Assembly (NCBI GenBank): GCA_029582265.1 | Contig: CM055835.1 | Span: forward strand, 16,415,580 to 16,479,579 | From: Zoroaster sp. YZ-2022 | Taxonomy: Eukaryota; Echinodermata; Asteroidea; Forcipulatida; Zoroasteridae | Direction of reading: 5' to 3' | DNA: 64,000 nucleotides | In this document: one piece after another, positions 45,692 to 64,000 of the stretch | Layout of the letters: each line of letters opens with the position of its first letter | How positions within the stretch are numbered: position 1 is the first letter of the stretch | The notes under the pieces: generated by a model | Databases searched by the model: none | What the model was told of the DNA's origin: nothing | Seen by the model: only the letters and a program-made list of their open reading frames with translations | Program-made: the position numbers and the translations under genes

Positions 45692-47038
45692 CTAATTATT
45701 AATGAATCAACTAAGCCTGCATTAACCATAACTCCCTAAGCATTGTTAGTGAACAATAAAAATCCTTCAAAATCCTCCAACTGCCTTTGTTGTCTAGGGA
45801 GTTAGGGTTAATAATTATAATCAACTTTAAATAAACAAAATATAAAATCACTTAGAAAATCTGATCCTAACTTCAACTGATTAAATATTCACCAAAAACA
45901 TAATCTTCAACTTTCCAGAGAAAGTCTATTTACACCAGGGAATTGAATAGCTAACAACTCCAGTGGTGGTCAGCCAGGAAAACAATAAAACTGTCAACAC
46001 ACACACAGTCCCTATTAAGTGCCAGAGCCCACTGTAGTCACAGCCATGAGTAAAAGTGCTTGACCACATACATGTTCTGTAAACAACTTATCCTGCCTGG
46101 CATAATTATAATATAAACAATGCAGCAATGGATATTGTGTACATTACTGCACAACCAAATTAAAGGAACTTTCTCTAACCATGGAGGTATAAATACCTCC
46201 ATGCTCTAACTAAAAATAAACCATGCCAACAATGGGCTGAAATAATAACAACAATTTGTGACAGAAAGAATTCCCTTCTACAAAATACAGAACTCATGTA
46301 TATTGATTGAATAACTAATTTCCTAGTGTTCCCGCGAAATGTTATGTACAGCTAAGCTAAAAGAATTTCTGAAGCTAAACTTCAAGGTCAAACAATAAAT
46401 GAAAGTGTCTTTGCTATAAACTAACTGATGAACAAACAAAAAATGCACTGAATACAACTAGTGTGAAACCTTGTAAATAAAATATGGAAACAGTTGCAAC
46501 TTCCAAATTATTACGCACAGCTTATGTGAATTGCAATCAGAGTGAATTTGGCAAGTGATAAATGATAAAAACCGAAAATCATAGAATTTAAAATAACAAC
46601 AATAAAATTGGATCAAAACTAAGGAACTGGGATAACCAATCCTATGCTAAAATAATATCATGTCTTACATACGGTATCATAGAAAGTGATATCTTAATTG
46701 GATTGTGCTATACGATAATTCCTGACGTGAAACCAAGAAACTTTGTCCTTAACTTTTAACACATAAATCTAGGACTCAACGATCAATCAGCTATTAAAAA
46801 TATTACTTCAGTAACTACTCAAATCATATCAGAAATAGCTATCATAAAAAATGAAGGAAATCATGCGATCCATATATTTTAGCCGTGAGGGCTACAAAGC
46901 ATAAATCTACAATCATTTAATACAAAGTCACGTACCAAGAAGGTAATGAGCAAATAATTCAGCAGAATATCATATGATTAAATATCCTATTAATTACTAA
47001 AATGATGTTCATAAAAGAGAAAAGGAATTTGCAAACTC
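45692..47038. other. Sequence between the duplicated exon-like units
   Basis: AT-rich, no coding region. Contains one tiny palindromic insertion at 46180-46203. Confidence 0.45.
46173..46210. mobile_element. Tiny palindromic insertion, locus 1 (24 bp)
   Basis: CATGGAGG, 8-bp centre TATAAATA, CCTCCATG at 46180-46203. Exact direct repeat CTCTAAC on each side (46173-46179 and 46204-46210). Confidence 0.65.
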
Positions 47039-47138
47039 ACCTATGTTCAAAATATAAAAGAGGTGATGTTGTGTCTTGCAGACGATTGTAGCGATTATGA
47101 CTTTTTGATGCTTACTGGACGAAGGCTGGAGTCACAAT
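47039..47138 (-). repeat. 100-bp exon-like unit, copy 2, followed by a splice donor
   Basis: On the minus strand this copy ends ACATAG and is followed by GTGAGTTTGC, a consensus 5' splice site. Copy 1 is instead fused to coding-like sequence. Confidence 0.75.
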
Positions 47139-48931
47139 GGCCCAAATCGCCCACAAGAACACCACATGGCCAAATTCCTCCTTACATCATAAATCACCCA
47201 AACCAAGTCAGACAGAGAGGAGACTATAGCCTGGGTCCATGGTAATAAAACCCTTGGTCATAAAAGGTTGCTTACATGTGTGGGAATTAGAGTTGTACAA
47301 GTCACAACCAAAAGTTGAACATTTTTTGGGGGTGTGACATAAGTATTGGTTCCCTGCTTGAGGGCATCATCACTCGATGCCGCTTGCTAGTTCCGGAAGT
47401 AAACCGGATGCAAACAAGATGCGATTTAGCTACAACTTATTGATTTCCATTAAAGCATGGAGGAAGAAAACAAAGTGACTAATGGGATCAATGGCTACAG
47501 CAGGGAGTCACACAACACACACTTTATTGGTGTGTTGACACCACAGTACACATTAAATACACACACGTTTATGATAGTTCTTGCGAATGCTGGTAAATCA
47601 CCCCTGGGTGTATGGTTTCTTTTGAATCCTTGCCCGTCTGTCAGAATGGCCCAAATCCCTTATTCTTAGAGTACAATGCTGTGGACTAGGTAATTAAAAG
47701 ACTGGTAAACTTCATGAACTAAATAAGGTTCTGATCATACTGATTGTGTACAAGGAATATGTAAATGGCCACAGTGTGACTTTAAGTATTAACTAATAAT
47801 ATAACATGATATTAAACCAAGATTTTGTCTCTAAATGACATCCCCTTGATGATTTGTACGTGAATCATATCTTATCTCACAGTTACTCCTTATATCCTCA
47901 ATTTACCCTAAATGACGCACCTAAGGTTATATAATCAACTGGACAGTAACTTACAAATGAAATTAGCAGTTTGGTGTTTCAGTTTGTTTCAGTGAAAGAT
48001 TCTCTTGTTAAATGCTGAATTTCAATGCATGATCATATGCGTGGATGTCTTGAGCGCCGTTTTTTGCGACGCACAGAATTGTGGTCATCAAAAAATTGAT
48101 GTTGGTATAATGACTCACCCCCAAACTGTTAAAGTTGATGGGGGCACAGAAAATGTACCCAAGAAGAAAAACAGTTGAGTCATGTTTCATCTTATTCCAG
48201 ATGGTTGTAAAATTGTTTTTAATCTTGAAAATAAAAATATTGTTCTAGATTTTTAAAATAAAATGGTATAATTTGGAGCTCTCAAAACTTTCAATCAATA
48301 TTCTTGAAAGGCCAATAAAATGGAAGGTGGTTAAAATTTTTGCAAAAAGTACTTTAAAACTTTGAAATGTGTAAAAATTATGTTAACATTTTGTCAAATA
48401 AAAGATTTCTTTTCATAACCATGATATTAATGTTTCATTTTCTCAATAATTTTCCACTGCCGACGAAATAAACACCAACGAATTAAGTAGCCTTCGTTCG
48501 CTTCTTCTATAAAGAATGTGTCCATTTTGAGGATCAGTATTTCTTTAAAAAATCATTGCAAATGCAAAGCATTCATATCTTTTGGTTTCCACAGACAAAA
48601 GCTCATTGACGGCATAGAAAAATAAAATCACAGATGTTCGTGAAAAAAAAATTGAGGTCATGTAAATCCCGTACTATTTGTATCTAGTAAAATCAGTGGT
48701 TAAACAACTTTTTCCACTGTCACAAGCACTAACTTTCCAGTAAATCATACAATTTCACTGTAATTTTTATTTTTGTAACAAGTATGACTTAGATAAGTTT
48801 ATGCAACCATTAATACGCCATAGTTTTGTAAGTTTTCCGAGAAATGCTAAGCCAAAGGTAAGTGCGTCATTTCATGAGTGCGGCGAATTACGTACATGGA
48901 CGATACTTCATACAGACTCATCCAGGACCCA
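47139..48931. other. Host sequence downstream of the uricase stop
   Basis: Contains a moderate-GC patch at 47370-47530 with ATG 47457 (MEEENKVTNGINGYSR), which could be a first exon but has no further support. The uricase 3' UTR should lie just left of 48932. No clear poly(A) signal was chosen. Confidence 0.4.
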
Positions 48932-62079
<13,148 letters not shown>

Positions 62080-62365
62080 GGTTTTATCTGTAAATATAAA
62101 AAAGCACAATTACGGTTTTGTGAATATTTCATGTAACCAATTATGCAAGATTGAACAAATATCTTAAAATAGTCTGACTGCCTCTTTTAACAGACTCACA
62201 GACTCCTCCTTTAACAATACGACATGGTGATTGTCGCTGTGAAGGTCAGAGCACCGTACCCACATACAACATATCATGTTTAGCAAATTCTCTAACTTGA
62301 AATCTACGATTTCTCCCTTCCAAAAAATCCCCCTGCTTTTACCTTTACAAAAATTAGCCCCATTC

Positions 62366-62758
62366 TAGGGCCAATACACTGGACTCCCTCCGTATCCTTG
62401 ACCCTAACCCCACATGTACAAAAAAGGGGCAATTTTTCAATTTTCCAAATTTTTATCTCCTTATTATTACAACATAAAATTGAAATCTGTTATTCTGGGA
62501 TAGCTCACTTTCATGAAATTTTTGAAACATATTTCAAATTAAAAAAATAAATAACATAATTAATATTTCACCATAATTATCGATCTCACAATAGCGAATT
62601 TATGCCAAAAGTGTCTGCTTGGGTAAGCTTACCAAATCACAAAAATTTTGATTGTAATAATTAACAGATCAAAAGTTGAAAAAAAAAATCCCCTTTTGTG
62701 TGTATGTGGGGCTAGGGCCAAGAATACAGAGGGCATCCAGTGTAATAATTGGCCCTAA
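62366..62758. mobile_element. Palindromic MITE-like element, copy 1
   Basis: Left TAGGGCCAATACACTGGACT, right AGTGTAATAATTGGCCCTA. Internal mirrored words include CCCCACATGTACAAAA and TTGTGTGTATGTGGGG. Confidence 0.75.
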
Positions 62759-63009
62759 ATATAATCTTCAATTATCGGCCATTACTATAATTGCTCACTT
62801 TCTTTCAAAAAATATCTTAATCAGGTTTTATTTACTCTCCAAATATCGGTGTCTTCGTCATGTTTTCAAACACATCTGTTGCTGCACAACAGGTAATTAA
62901 GGTTTAAAAAACCTCTCCAGTTTCTGGTCATAGGTCGGCTTCAAAATCAGTGCAGTGGCAAGATTGTTTTGTTTTTGGTAATTTGTTTTCCCCCAACCAG
63001 TGAAATACA

Positions 63010-63472
63010 ATACATGTATACGTGGTTATTGGAACCAGACCAAATTTCCCATACACAAAGTATGGTGGCTAAGAGAGGCCTCACAAATCAGGTAAACGTT
63101 CATACCCCTGTGTGAAAAAGTCGTTTAACTTTAAACACAGCATGGCAGAATTCTAATCAATCCAGCAATTTTGGCTGGTATTGTTTTCAGTCACTGAGTC
63201 AAGACCCAAAAAATGTCTCCGGTTTCTGGTCTCTGTGCGCATCGCGTATAAGACACGCGTGTCAGCATTTTTAATTTTAATTTTATTTGCTATGAAACAA
63301 TGTCCAATTGCAGCCAAAATTGCTGGATCAATTGGAATTCTGCCGTGCTGTGCTTTAAACAACTTTTTCACATAGCCATAGGGGTATGAACATTTGCCCG
63401 ATTTGTGAGGCCTCTCTTAGCCACCATACTTTGTATTATATGGGAAATTTGGTCCCCGTGTATACATTGTAT
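63010..63472. repeat. Inverted repeat with ~165-bp arms
   Basis: Arm 63010-63177 (containing GGTGGCTAAGAGAGGCCTCA) is mirrored at 63311-63472 (TGAGGCCTCTCTTAGCCACC), with a 133-bp spacer. It lies between the two copies of the palindromic element. Confidence 0.8.
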
Positions 63473-63561
63473 CATGAATTTCCCTCTTGGGAAAAAAAAG
63501 ATGGCCGAAAAAAAGCGCATCACTGCACCGTTTTTGAAGCCGACCGATGACAAGCCCCATT

Positions 63562-64000
63562 CTAGGGCCAATGCACTGGACTCCCTCCGTATCCTTGGCT
63601 AAGCCCCTAGCGCTACATATACAAAAATGGAGCGATTTTTCCACTTTTGATCTGCTAATTATTACAATCTAAAACTTTGTGATTAAGTAAGCTTGCCCAA
63701 GCACACACTTTTGGCATAAAGTTTTCTATTGTGAAATCGGTAATTTGGGTGAAATTTAAATTTTATTATTATTTTTTTTATTTCAAAAATGTTTCAAAAA
63801 TTTCACAAAAGTGACATCCCAGAATCATGGATTTTATGCCAAAAGTGTCTGGTTGGGCAAGATTACCTAATTACTAAGTTTTAGGTTGTATTAGCAGATC
63901 AAAAATTGGGGGGAAAAAACAAAAATCGCTCCATTTTGTACATGTGGCGCGGGCGCTAGGGCCAAGGATATGGAGGAAGTCCAGTGTTATTGGCCTAGAA
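63562..64000. mobile_element. Palindromic MITE-like element, copy 2, reaches window end
   Basis: Same family as 62366-62758: left TAGGGCCAATGCACTGGACT, right CCAGTGTTATTGGCCTAGA. Mirrored interior words include GCCAAAAGTGTCTGGTTGGG and CCCAAGCACACACTTTTGGC. Confidence 0.75.

Noticed and set aside
47457..47669. Possible host first exon starting MEEENKVTNGINGYSR
   Set aside because: No second exon, no domain and no clear promoter; too weak to call.

Overview
This is nuclear DNA of a multicellular animal. Spliced genes sit among many transposable elements, and the window has two 500-base runs of N. The repeats (tRNA-derived SINEs with ATT tails, Penelope-like, Polinton and hAT-type elements) and an expressed-type urate oxidase gene suit a marine invertebrate, perhaps an echinoderm. 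The species cannot be proved from the window.

Layout. 1-3.7 kb: old repeats, including the 3' end of a LINE. 3.77-21.36 kb: one nearly complete Polinton (Maverick), an integrating virus-like transposon, bounded by terminal inverted repeats and a perfect 6-bp target duplication. It holds an integrase remnant, minor capsid, core-like protein, major capsid and maturation protease on the plus strand. On the minus strand are two small conserved genes, a packaging ATPase, a small membrane protein and protein-primed DNA polymerase B. Frameshifts, a lost integrase core and two later insertions show it is dead. The insertions are a Penelope-like retroelement inside the ATPase gene and a non-autonomous DNA transposon near the right end. 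21.4-26.8 kb: MITEs, unassigned sequence and a gap. 26.9-30.9 kb: a damaged LINE with AP endonuclease, reverse transcriptase and a C2H2 finger. 31.0-32.6 kb: a three-exon gene for a P2X7-like intracellular (ballast) domain, with frameshifts. 33.5-33.7 kb: a THAP-domain first exon. 34.6-47.1 kb: MITEs, a 1.9-kb hAT-like element, a noisy stretch around the second gap, and a 100-bp duplicated exon-like unit.

48.9-62.1 kb holds the main host gene: a complete six-coding-exon urate oxidase (uricase) of 300 residues on the minus strand, ending in the peroxisomal signal ARL. All splice junctions and phases agree. Its introns carry five tRNA-Leu-derived SINEs or fragments, a 3-kb foldback element, TTAA-type MITEs, a Penelope fragment and a 0.6-kb GTT microsatellite.

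The most novel signal is a set of tiny palindromes, CATGGAGG...CCTCCATG, 24-31 bp long. There are four independent loci. At each one the palindrome is flanked by a 7-bp direct repeat that differs between loci, as if each were a separate insertion. I do not recognise a described element of this size and structure.
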